This document shows, piece by piece, positions 27,631-35,674 of a stretch of DNA of 40,303 nucleotides. Source of the stretch: an uncultured beta proteobacterium (lineage in GTDB: Bacteria; Pseudomonadota; Gammaproteobacteria; Burkholderiales; Casimicrobiaceae); assembly GCA_903912485.1 (NCBI GenBank), contig CAIWHR010000329.1:1-40303 (forward strand), written 5' to 3'. Made by a program: the position numbers and the translations under genes. Numbering within the stretch: the stretch's first letter is position 1; every line of letters begins with the position of its first letter. The notes under the pieces are model-generated. The model worked only from the letters and a program-made list of their open reading frames with translations, was not told the DNA's origin and ran no database searches.

Positions 27631-28170
27631 GTGAACATCCTCTTTCTCTGCACCGGCAACTCCTGCCGCTCGATCCTCGCCGAAGCGACCTTCAATCACC
27701 TCGCGCCGCCCGGATGGCAGGCGATGAGCGCCGGCAGCCAGCCCGCCGGCCGCGTGCATCCGCGCTCGCTCGCGCTGCTCGCGCGCGAAGGCATTGCCAG
27801 CGAAGGCTATCGCAGCAAGTCCTGGGACAGCCTTCCCGCGACCCCGGACATCGTCGTCACGGTCTGTTCCGGCGCGGCGGGGGAAGCCTGCCCGGCCTAC
27901 CTGGGACCCGTGCTGCGCACGCACTGGGGGGTCGACGATCCCGCGCACGCCACGGGCAGCGACGCCGAGGTCGACGCGGCGTTCGCGGGCGCCTATCGCG
28001 TCCTTCGCGCCCGCATCGAAGCCTTCCTGGCGCTGCCGCTGGACGACCTGCAGCGCGACCGTGCCCGCCTGAAGGCCGAACTGGACCGCATCGGCACGCT
28101 GGCGAGCCCGCGACCCCCGGGCGGCCGGTCCGGCGCCGCGCACGACGTCACGGCGACGACCCATGAGTGA
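27631..28170 (+). CDS. arsC: Arsenate reductase of the low-molecular-weight phosphatase type
   Basis: Cytoplasmic arsenate reductase, 179 aa. The P-loop [10 protein letters not shown] sits at the very N-terminus, with Cys7 and Arg13 in the C-x5-R catalytic motif. A second pair of Cys in [14 protein letters not shown] corresponds to the redox cysteines of thioredoxin-coupled ArsC (Cys82 and Cys89 of S. aureus). [10 protein letters not shown] supplies the general-acid Asp region. The GTG at 27631 is chosen because the phosphatase fold begins there; an earlier in-frame GTG at 27580 would add 17 residues. It overlaps acr3 by eight bases. It makes As(III) from As(V) for export by Acr3. The C-terminal 25 residues are a disordered tail. 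Confidence 0.9.
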   Translation: MNILFLCTGNSCRSILAEATFNHLAPPGWQAMSAGSQPAGRVHPRSLALLAREGIASEGYRSKSWDSLPATPDIVVTVCSGAAGEACPAYLGPVLRTHWGVDDPAHATGSDAEVDAAFAGAYRVLRARIEAFLALPLDDLQRDRARLKAELDRIGTLASPRPPGGRSGAAHDVTATTHE

Positions 28171-29209
28171 CCTGACCCGGAAGCTGTCGTTTCTCGACCG
28201 CTACCTGACCGTCTGGATCTTCGGCGCGATGGCGCTGGGGATCGGCCTCGGCTTCTTCGTGCCTGGGATCGAGGGCTTCATCAACCGCTTCAATGCCGGG
28301 ACGACCAACATTCCCATCGCCGCCGGCCTGATGCTGATGATGTACCCGCCGTTCGCCAAGGTCCGCTACGAGGAGCTGCCCGACGTGTTCCGCGACCGGA
28401 AGGTGCTGGGGCTGTCGCTGGTGCAGAACTGGATCGTCGGCCCGGTGCTGATGTTCGCGCTGGCGATCGTCTTCCTGCACGACAAGCCCGAGTACATGGT
28501 CGGCCTGATCATGATCGGGCTGGTCCGCTGCATCGCGATGGTGATCGTCTGGAACGAGCTCGCCAGGGGCTCGACCGAGTACGCGGCGGGGCTGGTCGCG
28601 TTCAACTCGATCTTCCAGGTGCTGTTCTTCAGCGTCTACGCATGGCTGTTCATCACGGTCCTGCCGCCGTGGTTCGGCCTGTCCGGATCGGTCGTCGACA
28701 TCTCGATCGGGCAGATCGCCGAGAGTGTCTTCATCTACCTCGGCATTCCCTGCCTTGCCGGCGTGCTGACGCGCGTGATCATGCTGCGCTTCGTGTCGAA
28801 GGAGTGGTATCACAGCCGTTTCGTGCCGAAGATCGGGCCGCTCACGCTCGTCGCGCTGCTGTTCACGATCGTCGTGATGTTCAGCCTCAAGGGCAAGCTC
28901 ATCGTCTCCATTCCGCTGGACGTGGTCAGGATCGCCATTCCGCTGCTGATCTACTTCGTCGTGATGTTCGTGTTCTCGTTCTTCATGAGCCGGCGCATGG
29001 GCGCCAACTACGAGAAGTGCGCCACGCTGTCGTTCACGGCGGCGAGCAACAACTTCGAGCTGGCGATCGCCGTGGCGGTGGCCGTCTACGGCATCAACTC
29101 CGGCGCGGCCTTCGCGGCGGTCATCGGACCGCTGGTCGAAGTTCCGGTGATGATCGGCCTCGTCAACGTGGCGCTGTTCTTTCAGCGACGGTATTTCGCC
29201 GTCGCCTGA
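28163..29209 (+). CDS. acr3: Acr3-family arsenite efflux permease
   Basis: Inner-membrane transporter of 348 aa with about ten hydrophobic segments. The strongly conserved family block [17 protein letters not shown] is present, with Cys123 at the place of the Cys required for arsenite transport in characterised Acr3 proteins. [11 protein letters not shown] and [20 protein letters not shown] (the conserved SNNFELAIA element of the BASS superfamily) follow as expected. It exports As(III) made by ArsC and possibly As(III) entering after ArrA activity. Start ATG lies inside the arsC end, so the two are co-translated. Confidence 0.95.
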   Translation: MSDLTRKLSFLDRYLTVWIFGAMALGIGLGFFVPGIEGFINRFNAGTTNIPIAAGLMLMMYPPFAKVRYEELPDVFRDRKVLGLSLVQNWIVGPVLMFALAIVFLHDKPEYMVGLIMIGLVRCIAMVIVWNELARGSTEYAAGLVAFNSIFQVLFFSVYAWLFITVLPPWFGLSGSVVDISIGQIAESVFIYLGIPCLAGVLTRVIMLRFVSKEWYHSRFVPKIGPLTLVALLFTIVVMFSLKGKLIVSIPLDVVRIAIPLLIYFVVMFVFSFFMSRRMGANYEKCATLSFTAASNNFELAIAVAVAVYGINSGAAFAAVIGPLVEVPVMIGLVNVALFFQRRYFAVA

Positions 29210-29215
29210 CCCGCG

Positions 29216-29749
29216 ATGAAATGCCTGATGGCCGCCTGGGAGCGGCACCAAGCGGAATTGCGCGGCTGGCTGCGGTACCGTCTGGGCAGCGCCGTCGACG
29301 CCGACGACGTGCTGCAGGAGCTGTTCATCAAGGCCATGCGCCAGGGGGAACGGTTCTGCGCCATCGGCAACGCCCGCGCCTGGCTGTTCGAGGTGGCGCG
29401 CAATGCGGTCGCCGACCGGTTGCGTCTGCAGCGGGAGCTGGTCGAGCTTCCCGCCGATCTTGCCGCCATCGTGGAAGAGCCCGCGACCGTCGACCGTCTG
29501 GTCGGTTGCCTGCCGCGCGTGCTGTCCGAACTCTCCGCCGACGACCGCGAGGCCATCACGCTGTGCGATCTGGAGGGGATGGCGCAGGACGAGTTTGCGC
29601 GGCGCAAGGGCCTGACGCTGCCGGGAGCCAAGTCCCGCATCCAGCGCGCCCGCAGGCGGCTCAAGGAGCGGATGACGCTGGGCTGTCAGGTGCGTGTCGA
29701 CGCGACCGGGAACGTCAGCGACTTCGTGCCGCGTCCGCCACTTACCTGA
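29216..29749 (+). CDS. sigZ: ECF-type RNA polymerase sigma factor, SigZ-like
   Basis: Protein of 177 aa. Sigma region 2 is marked by DADDVLQELFIKAM and ARAWLFEVARNAVADRLR, and region 4 by LSELSADDREAITLCDLEG and LPGAKSRIQRARRRLKERM. The tail CQVRVDATGNVSDFVPRP, with Cys and Asp-x-x-Gly-Asn-Val-x-Asp, is typical of the SigZ group. It starts six bases after acr3, so it is part of the ars operon. No anti-sigma factor gene is adjacent. What it transcribes is not visible from the window; a link to thiol or metalloid stress is inferred. Confidence 0.82.
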   Translation: MKCLMAAWERHQAELRGWLRYRLGSAVDADDVLQELFIKAMRQGERFCAIGNARAWLFEVARNAVADRLRLQRELVELPADLAAIVEEPATVDRLVGCLPRVLSELSADDREAITLCDLEGMAQDEFARRKGLTLPGAKSRIQRARRRLKERMTLGCQVRVDATGNVSDFVPRPPLT

Positions 29750-29912
29750 TTCGTCCCGCGGCAGGCGGTCCGCCGGACCGGCAAGGCCGCCCCTGTCACG
29801 CGGTCGCGGCGACCGGGCAATGCGTCCGTGTGCATCCTTTTCCGATCTCGTTCGTCTTCCCGGTATGGCGATCGCATTCCGGATTCCGCCGCGGCGACCA
29901 AGGGAGTGTCGG

Positions 29913-30959
29913 ATGAGCAGCGCCCATGCCGTGCTGAAACACTGGCCCAACCGGCGGCCGCTGTCATTCCTGCTCCTGGCCGCAGCGGCATGGTTCGGCC
30001 TGTACCAGACGCTGAGCCCGGCGGCCGAAGCGCTGGTGGCCGCGCTGCCGGTCGACAGGGACAGCCGCCTGGGTGGCGCCCTGCAGTTCTTCCTCTACGA
30101 CACGCCCAAGGTGCTGCTGCTGCTTACCGGCATCGTGTTCGTGATGGGCATGATCAATTCGCACTTCACGCCGGAGCGCACCCGCGCCATGCTGGCCGGA
30201 CGCACCGAGGGAGCCGCCAACGTCATGGCGGCGAGCCTGGGGATCGTCACCCCGTTCTGTTCCTGCTCGGCGGTGCCGCTGTTCATCGGCTTCGTTCAGG
30301 CCGGCGTGCCGCTGGGCGTGACGTTCTCGTTCCTGATCTCGGCGCCGATGGTCAACGAGGTGGCGCTCACGCTGCTGTTCGGGCTGTTCGGCTGGAAGGT
30401 CGCCCTGATCTACCTCGGTCTGGGGCTGTCGGTGGCGATCGCGGCGGGCTGGGTGATCGGCCGGCTGAAGATGGAGGCGCATCTCGAAGACTGGGTGCGC
30501 GCGATGCCGCACACGACCGCCGCGACGGCCGACGACAGGCTTTCGCTGGGCGGGCGCATCGACGCCGGCTTCGCCTCGGTGCGCGAGATCGTCGGCAAGG
30601 TGTGGCCGTACATCCTGGCAGGCATCGCCGTCGGCGCCGGCATCCACGGTTACGTGCCGGCAGATTTCATGGCCAGCTTCATGGGCAAGGATGTCTGGTG
30701 GGCGGTGCCGCTGGCCGTGATCATCGGCGTGCCGATGTACACCAACGCGGCGGGCGTCATCCCCATCGTGCAGGCGCTGCTGGCCAAGGGTGCGGCGCTG
30801 GGCACGGTGCTCGCGTTCATGATGAGCGTGATCGCCCTCTCGCTGCCGGAAATGGTGATCCTGCGCAAGGTGCTCAAGATGCGGCTGATCGCGACCTTTG
30901 TCGGCGTGGTCGCCAGCGGCATCCTGCTGGTCGGCTTCGTGTTCAACGCGATTCTCTGA
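29913..30959 (+). CDS. YraQ/UPF0718 permease (ArsP-like), copy 1
   Basis: Inner-membrane protein of 348 aa with about eight membrane segments. The family signature TPFCSCSAVPLFIGF (Cys116 and Cys118) is followed by GVPLGVTFSFLISAPMVNEVAL. The second half repeats the pattern with GVPMYTNAAGVIPIVQALL and FMMSVIALSLPEMVIL. ArsP, a member of this family, exports trivalent organoarsenicals, and the CxC pair is a likely metalloid site. The ATG at 29913 follows AGGGAG. It is 163 bases after sigZ, so a separate promoter is possible. Substrate (methylarsenite, arsenite or another soft metal) is inferred from the neighbours. Confidence 0.8.
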   Translation: MSSAHAVLKHWPNRRPLSFLLLAAAAWFGLYQTLSPAAEALVAALPVDRDSRLGGALQFFLYDTPKVLLLLTGIVFVMGMINSHFTPERTRAMLAGRTEGAANVMAASLGIVTPFCSCSAVPLFIGFVQAGVPLGVTFSFLISAPMVNEVALTLLFGLFGWKVALIYLGLGLSVAIAAGWVIGRLKMEAHLEDWVRAMPHTTAATADDRLSLGGRIDAGFASVREIVGKVWPYILAGIAVGAGIHGYVPADFMASFMGKDVWWAVPLAVIIGVPMYTNAAGVIPIVQALLAKGAALGTVLAFMMSVIALSLPEMVILRKVLKMRLIATFVGVVASGILLVGFVFNAIL

Positions 30960-31099
30960 CCGAGCGAGCAGGTGCCACTGATGCCGGCCGCAGCCTCTCC
31001 GGCCTGGCTGGACTTGTGACCAAGATCGCCATTCACATCTTTCCCACACGCAGGCAGTATGGAGATTGGATCGAAGCGCGGCTGGTCGGCCGGAGGACG

Positions 31100-32353
31100 A
31101 TGTTGATCGAAATCGCTCGTTGGCTCCTGAATCGGGGGTCGGTGCTGCTGATCGCGGCGTCGGCGCTGGCGTTGCCCGGCGCCTCGTGGGGCCAAGCCGC
31201 GCTCGCGTCGCCTCCGGATGCGGCTCGGTCCGCGCCGCAGCCCGTCGATGTCGAGGTCTTCGTGCGCGAGGGCTGTCCGCATTGCGCCGCGGCCGAGGCC
31301 TTCCTCGTCACGCTCGGCAAGGAACGCCCGGAGCTCAGGATCTCGATACGCGACGTCGGCAGCGAGCCGTCTGCGCTCGCCAGGCTGAAGGAGATAGCGA
31401 ACGCCCAGGCGACCGGCAGCGTGCGCGTGCCGGCCATTTTCCTGCGCGGACAGCTCCTCGTGGGCTTCTCGTCCGAGGCGGGCACCGACAAGCTCGTTCG
31501 GGCGGCGTTGGCGGCGAGGCCGGTGGCGGCAACCTCCACGCCCGCGGCGGAAGGCGCGGCCGCCTGCGACGCGGAGGAAAGCCTGTCGTGCCAGGCCGGC
31601 CCGGGGGCCGAGCCCGGCGCGGAGCAATTCGCGGTCACGATCTTCGGCCGCGCGATTGCGGTCGACGACGTCGGCATGCCGCTGTTCACTCTGGTCATGG
31701 GGTTGCTGGACGGGTTCAATCCCTGCTCGATGTGGGTGCTGATCCTGATGATCTCGCTGCTCGCGCCGCTCAACAATCGACCGCGAATGCTGGCGATCGC
31801 CGGCACTTTCGTCCTCATCGAGGGCATCGCCTACTACGCGTTCATGGCAGCCTGGCTCAACCTGTTCCTGTTCATCGGGCTTTCCCGTGCGTCGGAACTG
31901 GTCATCGCCGGCATCGCGATTTTCGCCGGAGCGATCAACCTGAAGGATTTCTGGGCATTCGGCTGGGGGATTTCGCTATCGATCCCGAACGCCGCCAAGC
32001 CCGGCATCTACGCCCGGATGCGGGCAATCCTGCACGCCGACAACCTGACGGCGGCGCTGATCGCCACCGTCATCCTGGCGGTTCTGGTGCAACTGGTCGA
32101 GTTGCTCTGCACGTCCGGGTTCCCGGCGCTTTTCACGCGGATCCTGACGCTGAAGCAGATGGAAGGTGCGAGCTACTACGGCTATCTGCTGCTCTACAAC
32201 GCCGCCTACATGCTGGACGACGTCGTCGTGCTCGCGATCGGGGTGATCACGCTGAGCAAGCGCCGGTTGCAGGAGAAGGAAGGTCGCTGGCTGAAATTCA
32301 TCAGCGGTCTGGCGATGGTTTGCCTCGGCCTGTACCTGATCTTTCCGGGATGA
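31100..32353 (+). CDS. Thioredoxin-like domain fused to CcdA-type membrane protein
   Basis: Protein of 417 aa. A signal-peptide-like N-terminus (hydrophobic stretch at about 13-31) leads to a thioredoxin/glutaredoxin-like domain with CPHC at 59-62 and a cis-Pro region VRVPAIFLRGQ. A Cys-containing linker (residues about 140-180) joins it to six hydrophobic segments. These contain MGLLDGFNPCSMWVLIL and a later VELLCTSGFPALF, giving one Cys in each half as in CcdA/DsbD electron carriers. The layout would carry electrons from cytoplasmic thioredoxin to an outward-facing CxxC domain. The ATG at 31100 follows GGAGG closely. It lies between two YraQ-type permeases and 15 bases before the second, so it probably maintains thiols in this arsenic module. 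Confidence 0.78.
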   Translation: MLIEIARWLLNRGSVLLIAASALALPGASWGQAALASPPDAARSAPQPVDVEVFVREGCPHCAAAEAFLVTLGKERPELRISIRDVGSEPSALARLKEIANAQATGSVRVPAIFLRGQLLVGFSSEAGTDKLVRAALAARPVAATSTPAAEGAAACDAEESLSCQAGPGAEPGAEQFAVTIFGRAIAVDDVGMPLFTLVMGLLDGFNPCSMWVLILMISLLAPLNNRPRMLAIAGTFVLIEGIAYYAFMAAWLNLFLFIGLSRASELVIAGIAIFAGAINLKDFWAFGWGISLSIPNAAKPGIYARMRAILHADNLTAALIATVILAVLVQLVELLCTSGFPALFTRILTLKQMEGASYYGYLLLYNAAYMLDDVVVLAIGVITLSKRRLQEKEGRWLKFISGLAMVCLGLYLIFPG

Positions 32354-32368
32354 GCGCCTTCCGCAGAC

Positions 32369-33814
32369 ATGAACACTTTCCTGCACCTGATGAATGGCGG
32401 AGCCGGCAATCTCGCCGCCTACCTCGCGGCGCACGTGCTGCTGTGCCTGCTGCCGGCATTCTTCATTGCGGGCGCGATGGCGGCGCTGATCCCCAGGGCC
32501 GGCATCACCCGCTGGCTGGGCCGCAGCGCGCCGTACCGCGTGTCGTATCCGGCCGCGGCGGCCGCCGGTTCGCTGCTGGCGGTGTGCTCCTGCACCATCG
32601 TGCCGCTGTTCGCCGGCATCTACAAGAAGGGCGCCGGACTCGGGCCGGCGATCACTTTCCTCTTCTTCGCGCCGGCCGGAAACGTGCTCGCCCTCGCCTA
32701 CACCGGCAGCATCCTCGGCGCGGAGTTCGCGTTCGCGCGCCTGCTGCTGTGCCTGCTGTTCGGCGTCGGCATCGGCATGCTGATGGCCGCGCTGTTCTGG
32801 CGCGACGACGCCGGGCACGACCAGCAGACCGATGCCTTGTTCGCCGGGGAGGCCAGCCTCGGCCGCGCCGCCGCCGGCGTGCTGGTGTCGCTGGCCGCGG
32901 TGTTGATCGCCGGCACGCTCAAGGTCTCGCTGCTGACCGCCACCGTCGGCGCGGTCGTGCTGCCGCTGCCGTGGGCGGAGGCCTGGCAGGCCACGCTGTC
33001 CGGCTGGGTGCCCTTCGACGCCGCCAGGGGCGAGGAGGGCGTGAGCGTGCAGGGCTCGCTGCTGATCGCGCTGCTGCTGCTGATCGGCCTGGCCGCGTGG
33101 AAGGGTCTGGAGAACATCGTCGAGGGCGCGAATCGCTGGACCTGGATCGCCATGGGTCTGACCGCCGCGACGCTGCTGCTCGCGGCGGTGCGGCTCACGC
33201 CGCGAGCCGGCGGCCTGGAATTTGCGCTCACCGGGCGTGCGCTCGCGGTCGGTCTGGCGCTGTGGGCCGTGCTGCACCACGCGCGCCGCCTCGACGGCGA
33301 CGCCTGGCGGGCCTGGCTGTGGGAATCCTGGCGCTTCGTCAAGCAGATCTTCGCGCTGCTGGTCGTGGGCGTATTCGCCGTGGGTGTCATCCGGCAGCTG
33401 ATCCAGCCCGAGTGGATCCGGAGCCTTGCCGGCAGCAATACGCTGCTCGCCAACGCGGCCGCCGTGGCGTTCGGCGTGTTCATGTACTTCCCGACGCTGG
33501 TCGAGGTGCCCGTCGCACGCATGTTCCTCGACCTGGGCATGCACCGCGGACCGCTGCTGGCGTACCTGATGGCCGACCCCGAACTGAGCCTGCAGAGCAT
33601 CCTGATGGTGGCCGCCGTGATCGGCAGGCGCAGGACCTTTGCCTACGTCGGGCTGGTGGCGGTGTTCAGCACCGTCGCCGGACTGCTGTACGGCGCCTGG
33701 GTGGACGGCGTGAACCCGGCCTGGATCGCGCTCGGGCTGGCCGCCTTCCTGGGCGCGCTGGCGGCGCTGCTCGCGTGGACGCCGGGGCGCCGGGCGGCGC
33801 CGAATCGAGCCTGA
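32369..33814 (+). CDS. YraQ/UPF0718 permease, copy 2 (long form)
   Basis: Inner-membrane protein of 481 aa with about ten or more hydrophobic segments. The signature AVCSCTIVPLFAGIYKKGAG (Cys73 and Cys75) is followed by GPAITFLFFAPAGNVLAL. The second half has FGVFMYFPTLVEVPVARMFLD and the C-terminus ends in a short basic tail. It is longer than copy 1 because of extra segments between the halves (residues about 200-310). It is followed 24 bases later by a small CxxC thioredoxin, a pairing often seen for this permease type. Export of an arsenical or of a thiol-bound metalloid is inferred. Confidence 0.78.
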   Translation: MNTFLHLMNGGAGNLAAYLAAHVLLCLLPAFFIAGAMAALIPRAGITRWLGRSAPYRVSYPAAAAAGSLLAVCSCTIVPLFAGIYKKGAGLGPAITFLFFAPAGNVLALAYTGSILGAEFAFARLLLCLLFGVGIGMLMAALFWRDDAGHDQQTDALFAGEASLGRAAAGVLVSLAAVLIAGTLKVSLLTATVGAVVLPLPWAEAWQATLSGWVPFDAARGEEGVSVQGSLLIALLLLIGLAAWKGLENIVEGANRWTWIAMGLTAATLLLAAVRLTPRAGGLEFALTGRALAVGLALWAVLHHARRLDGDAWRAWLWESWRFVKQIFALLVVGVFAVGVIRQLIQPEWIRSLAGSNTLLANAAAVAFGVFMYFPTLVEVPVARMFLDLGMHRGPLLAYLMADPELSLQSILMVAAVIGRRRTFAYVGLVAVFSTVAGLLYGAWVDGVNPAWIALGLAAFLGALAALLAWTPGRRAAPNRA

Positions 33815-33838
33815 CCATTCCCCAAAAGGAGAGCAACG

Positions 33839-34075
33839 ATGAAGACGGTGAAGATCCTCGGATCCGGATGCGCCAACTGCAGGAAGCTCGAAGCCGTCGC
33901 GCGCGAAGCCGCGGCCGGCGCCGGCATCGAGGCGGAGTTCGTCAAGGTCACCGACATGCAGGCGATCATGGCCTACGACCTGCTCTCGACGCCGGGCCTG
34001 GTGATCGACGGGAAACTGGTGAGCAGCGGCCGCATTCCGACGCAGGCCGAGATCCGGGAGTGGATGGCGGCGTGA
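33839..34075 (+). CDS. Small CxxC thioredoxin (redox-active disulfide protein 2-like)
   Basis: Cytoplasmic protein of 78 aa with a minimal thioredoxin fold. It starts MKTVKILGSGCANCRKLE, giving the active-site C11-A-N-C14, and has the cis-Pro loop STPGLVIDGKLVSSG near residues 50-64. The ATG follows an excellent Shine-Dalgarno (AAGGAG). Last gene of the rightward ars operon. Proteins of this type often accompany YraQ permeases and ArsR regulators; it may hand metalloid or electrons to the permease. Confidence 0.85.
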   Translation: MKTVKILGSGCANCRKLEAVAREAAAGAGIEAEFVKVTDMQAIMAYDLLSTPGLVIDGKLVSSGRIPTQAEIREWMAA

Positions 34076-34116
34076 GGCGGGCATTTTCGGAAGTCGCCGC
34101 GTCGCCTTCGCCGAAT

Positions 34117-34141
34117 CGCCGCCGTCCGGCCAGCGGCGGCG
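34117..34141. terminator. Hairpin between convergent operons, weak terminator candidate
   Basis: Perfect 8-bp stem CGCCGCCG/CGGCGGCG with a 9-base loop between the convergent thioredoxin and chaperone genes. No T run follows on either strand, so intrinsic termination is uncertain. Confidence 0.3.
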
Positions 34142-34171
34142 GGCGGCATGCGCCTGGCGCCGGCGACGCAG

Positions 34172-34804
34172 TCAATGGCCTGCGCGCAGCCTTTCCGACG
34201 CGACGAACCGGCTCGTGAGTTCGGCCAGCTCGCGGTAGAACGCCGTTTCCGCGCCGGCCTTCACCGCGGTCGTGAACGGGCCGGCCCACGCGCCCAGGTG
34301 TTCGGCCAGGAACCGGCGGCGCAGCGCGGCCATCGCCTCGAGTGCCTCGAGGTCGCCGTTGCGCAGGGCTTCGGTCTCGCGAAAGATCAGCAGGTAGAGG
34401 AATTCGAGTTCGGCGGCGATGTGGTCGGGCAGGTCGCGAAAGCCTTCGTCGATCTCGAATCCGCCCTCTGCGTAGAGGTGCTGGACCGCCATCGTCGACT
34501 CCTGCATCAGTCCCTGCCGGTCGCCCTGCCACACCGACCCGTAGGGCTTGGCGCGCATGTCCAGCGGACCGAGAAACAGGCGCGTGTAGTCGACCAGAAG
34601 ATCCTGCAGCTTCTCCGCCGCGAACGCCTCGCCCAGTTGCTGCGCGCGAACCGCGAAATCCGCGTCGATGCGCGCCGCCGCCGCCGCCATCGAGTCGAAC
34701 AGCTTCTCCTCGGCAAACTCCGGCGCCGGCTCGTAGTAGCACGCAGCGAGGAGCCGGCAGAGGTCGGCCCGTGCCCCGTCGTGTTCCAGATTGTCCTGCG
34801 CCAT
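34172..34804 (-). CDS. arrD: TorD-family molybdoenzyme maturation chaperone (ArrD-like)
   Basis: Cytoplasmic all-helical chaperone of 210 aa. It starts RADLCRLLAACYYEPAPEF and has the family core LVDYTRLFLGPLDMRAKPYGSVW (residues about 72-94), followed by a helical second half (ELEFLYLLIFRETEAL). TorD-family proteins bind the Tat signal of a partner molybdoenzyme and hold it until the cofactor is loaded. The neighbour ArrA is an obvious client, since it carries a twin-arginine signal. The ATG at 34804 follows GGGAGG. It is third in the arr cluster but separated from arrB by a strong terminator-like hairpin, so its level may be set by read-through. Confidence 0.87.
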   Translation of the reverse strand: MAQDNLEHDGARADLCRLLAACYYEPAPEFAEEKLFDSMAAAAARIDADFAVRAQQLGEAFAAEKLQDLLVDYTRLFLGPLDMRAKPYGSVWQGDRQGLMQESTMAVQHLYAEGGFEIDEGFRDLPDHIAAELEFLYLLIFRETEALRNGDLEALEAMAALRRRFLAEHLGAWAGPFTTAVKAGAETAFYRELAELTSRFVASERLRAGH

Positions 34805-34815
34805 CGCGCCTCCCG

Positions 34816-34850
34816 AAAAATGAAAAAGGGGGCGGGGTCACCCCGCCCCC
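34816..34850 (-). terminator. Strong rho-independent terminator between arrB and arrD
   Basis: On the minus strand, a perfect 10-bp G/C stem (34828-34837 with 34841-34850) closes a 3-base loop. It is followed directly by five T, then CA, then five more T (34816-34827). The hairpin lies 26 bases after the arrB stop and ends 11 bases before the arrD start. Confidence 0.85.
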
Positions 34851-34876
34851 AGGCTGCTTCGGCGTGCGAGGGCCGT

Positions 34877-35650
34877 CTAGCCGCGCGCGCTGTACTTGCC
34901 GACGTAGCGCACGTTCGGCCGCGTGCCCTTGTCCTCCTTGAGGACGACCGACTTCTGCGCCTTCAGCACCCTGGCGATCTCGGCGTTCGGATCGTCCTGG
35001 TCACCGAAGATCCGCGCATGGGCCGGGCAGGCTTCCACGCACGCCGGTTGCAGGCCCTTGCTGGTGCGGTGATGACAGAAAGTGCACTTCTCGACCACGC
35101 CGGCCTTGCGCACCGGATCGACGTCGCCGGCGATGAAAGCGTTCTTCATCGGCGGATTCGCACCGGCGGCCTTCGCCGTCGCCGCGCCGGTCGCGGTGCA
35201 GCCCGCGATCATCGGCGTGTCGTCCGCCCAGCGCGGCTGCGTCGATTCGCCGAACGCGTTGAAGCTGATGACGCTGTACGTTTCGCCGTCGAGGCTGGTC
35301 GTGTTGAGTTCGACGTTGCTGTACGGGCACGCGTTCTGGCAGGCACGGCAGCCGATGCAGGTCTCGTCGTCATGCATGGTGATGCCTTCGGGCGTCTTGA
35401 ACATCGCCTTCGGCGTCACCGGACACGCCTCGACACAGGGCGCATTGCTGCAGTGGTTGCACAGCACCGGCATCACCCAGTGCGTCGTGGCCGGAAAAGT
35501 CCCTTCGGACTTCATCAGGAAATCGGCCCAGTTGTGGCTCTGGCCGCCAGCGCGGTCACGCGTATTGTTCTCGGCCTTGCATGCAAAAGCACAGGCACCG
35601 CAACCCACGCACCGCTGCAGGTCGATGACCATTCCAAGTCTTGCCATCAT
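34877..35650 (-). CDS. arrB: Respiratory arsenate reductase iron-sulfur subunit
   Basis: Electron-transfer subunit of 257 aa with four [4Fe-4S] binding groups. The first is C14-x2-C17-x2-C20-x3-C24, followed by CNHCSNAPCVEACP, CIGCRACQNACPY and a split CTFCHHR plus CVEACPAHAR group. This is the DmsB/NrfC/ArrB pattern. It has no signal peptide, as expected for a subunit carried out with ArrA through the Tat system. Two ATGs stand together (35650 and 35647); GGAG is better spaced for the second. It lies 24 bases after arrA. It would pass electrons from the quinol side to the molybdenum centre of ArrA. No NrfD-type ArrC anchor is present. Confidence 0.9.
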   Translation of the reverse strand: MMARLGMVIDLQRCVGCGACAFACKAENNTRDRAGGQSHNWADFLMKSEGTFPATTHWVMPVLCNHCSNAPCVEACPVTPKAMFKTPEGITMHDDETCIGCRACQNACPYSNVELNTTSLDGETYSVISFNAFGESTQPRWADDTPMIAGCTATGAATAKAAGANPPMKNAFIAGDVDPVRKAGVVEKCTFCHHRTSKGLQPACVEACPAHARIFGDQDDPNAEIARVLKAQKSVVLKEDKGTRPNVRYVGKYSARG

Positions 35651-35674
35651 TGCTCTCCGTTAGCGTAGGTTGGG

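Noticed and set aside
31016-31099. Upstream GTG start for the thioredoxin-CcdA fusion
   Set aside because: It would place the signal-peptide-like segment in the interior of the protein. The ATG at 31100 has GGAGG and gives a normal exported N-terminus.
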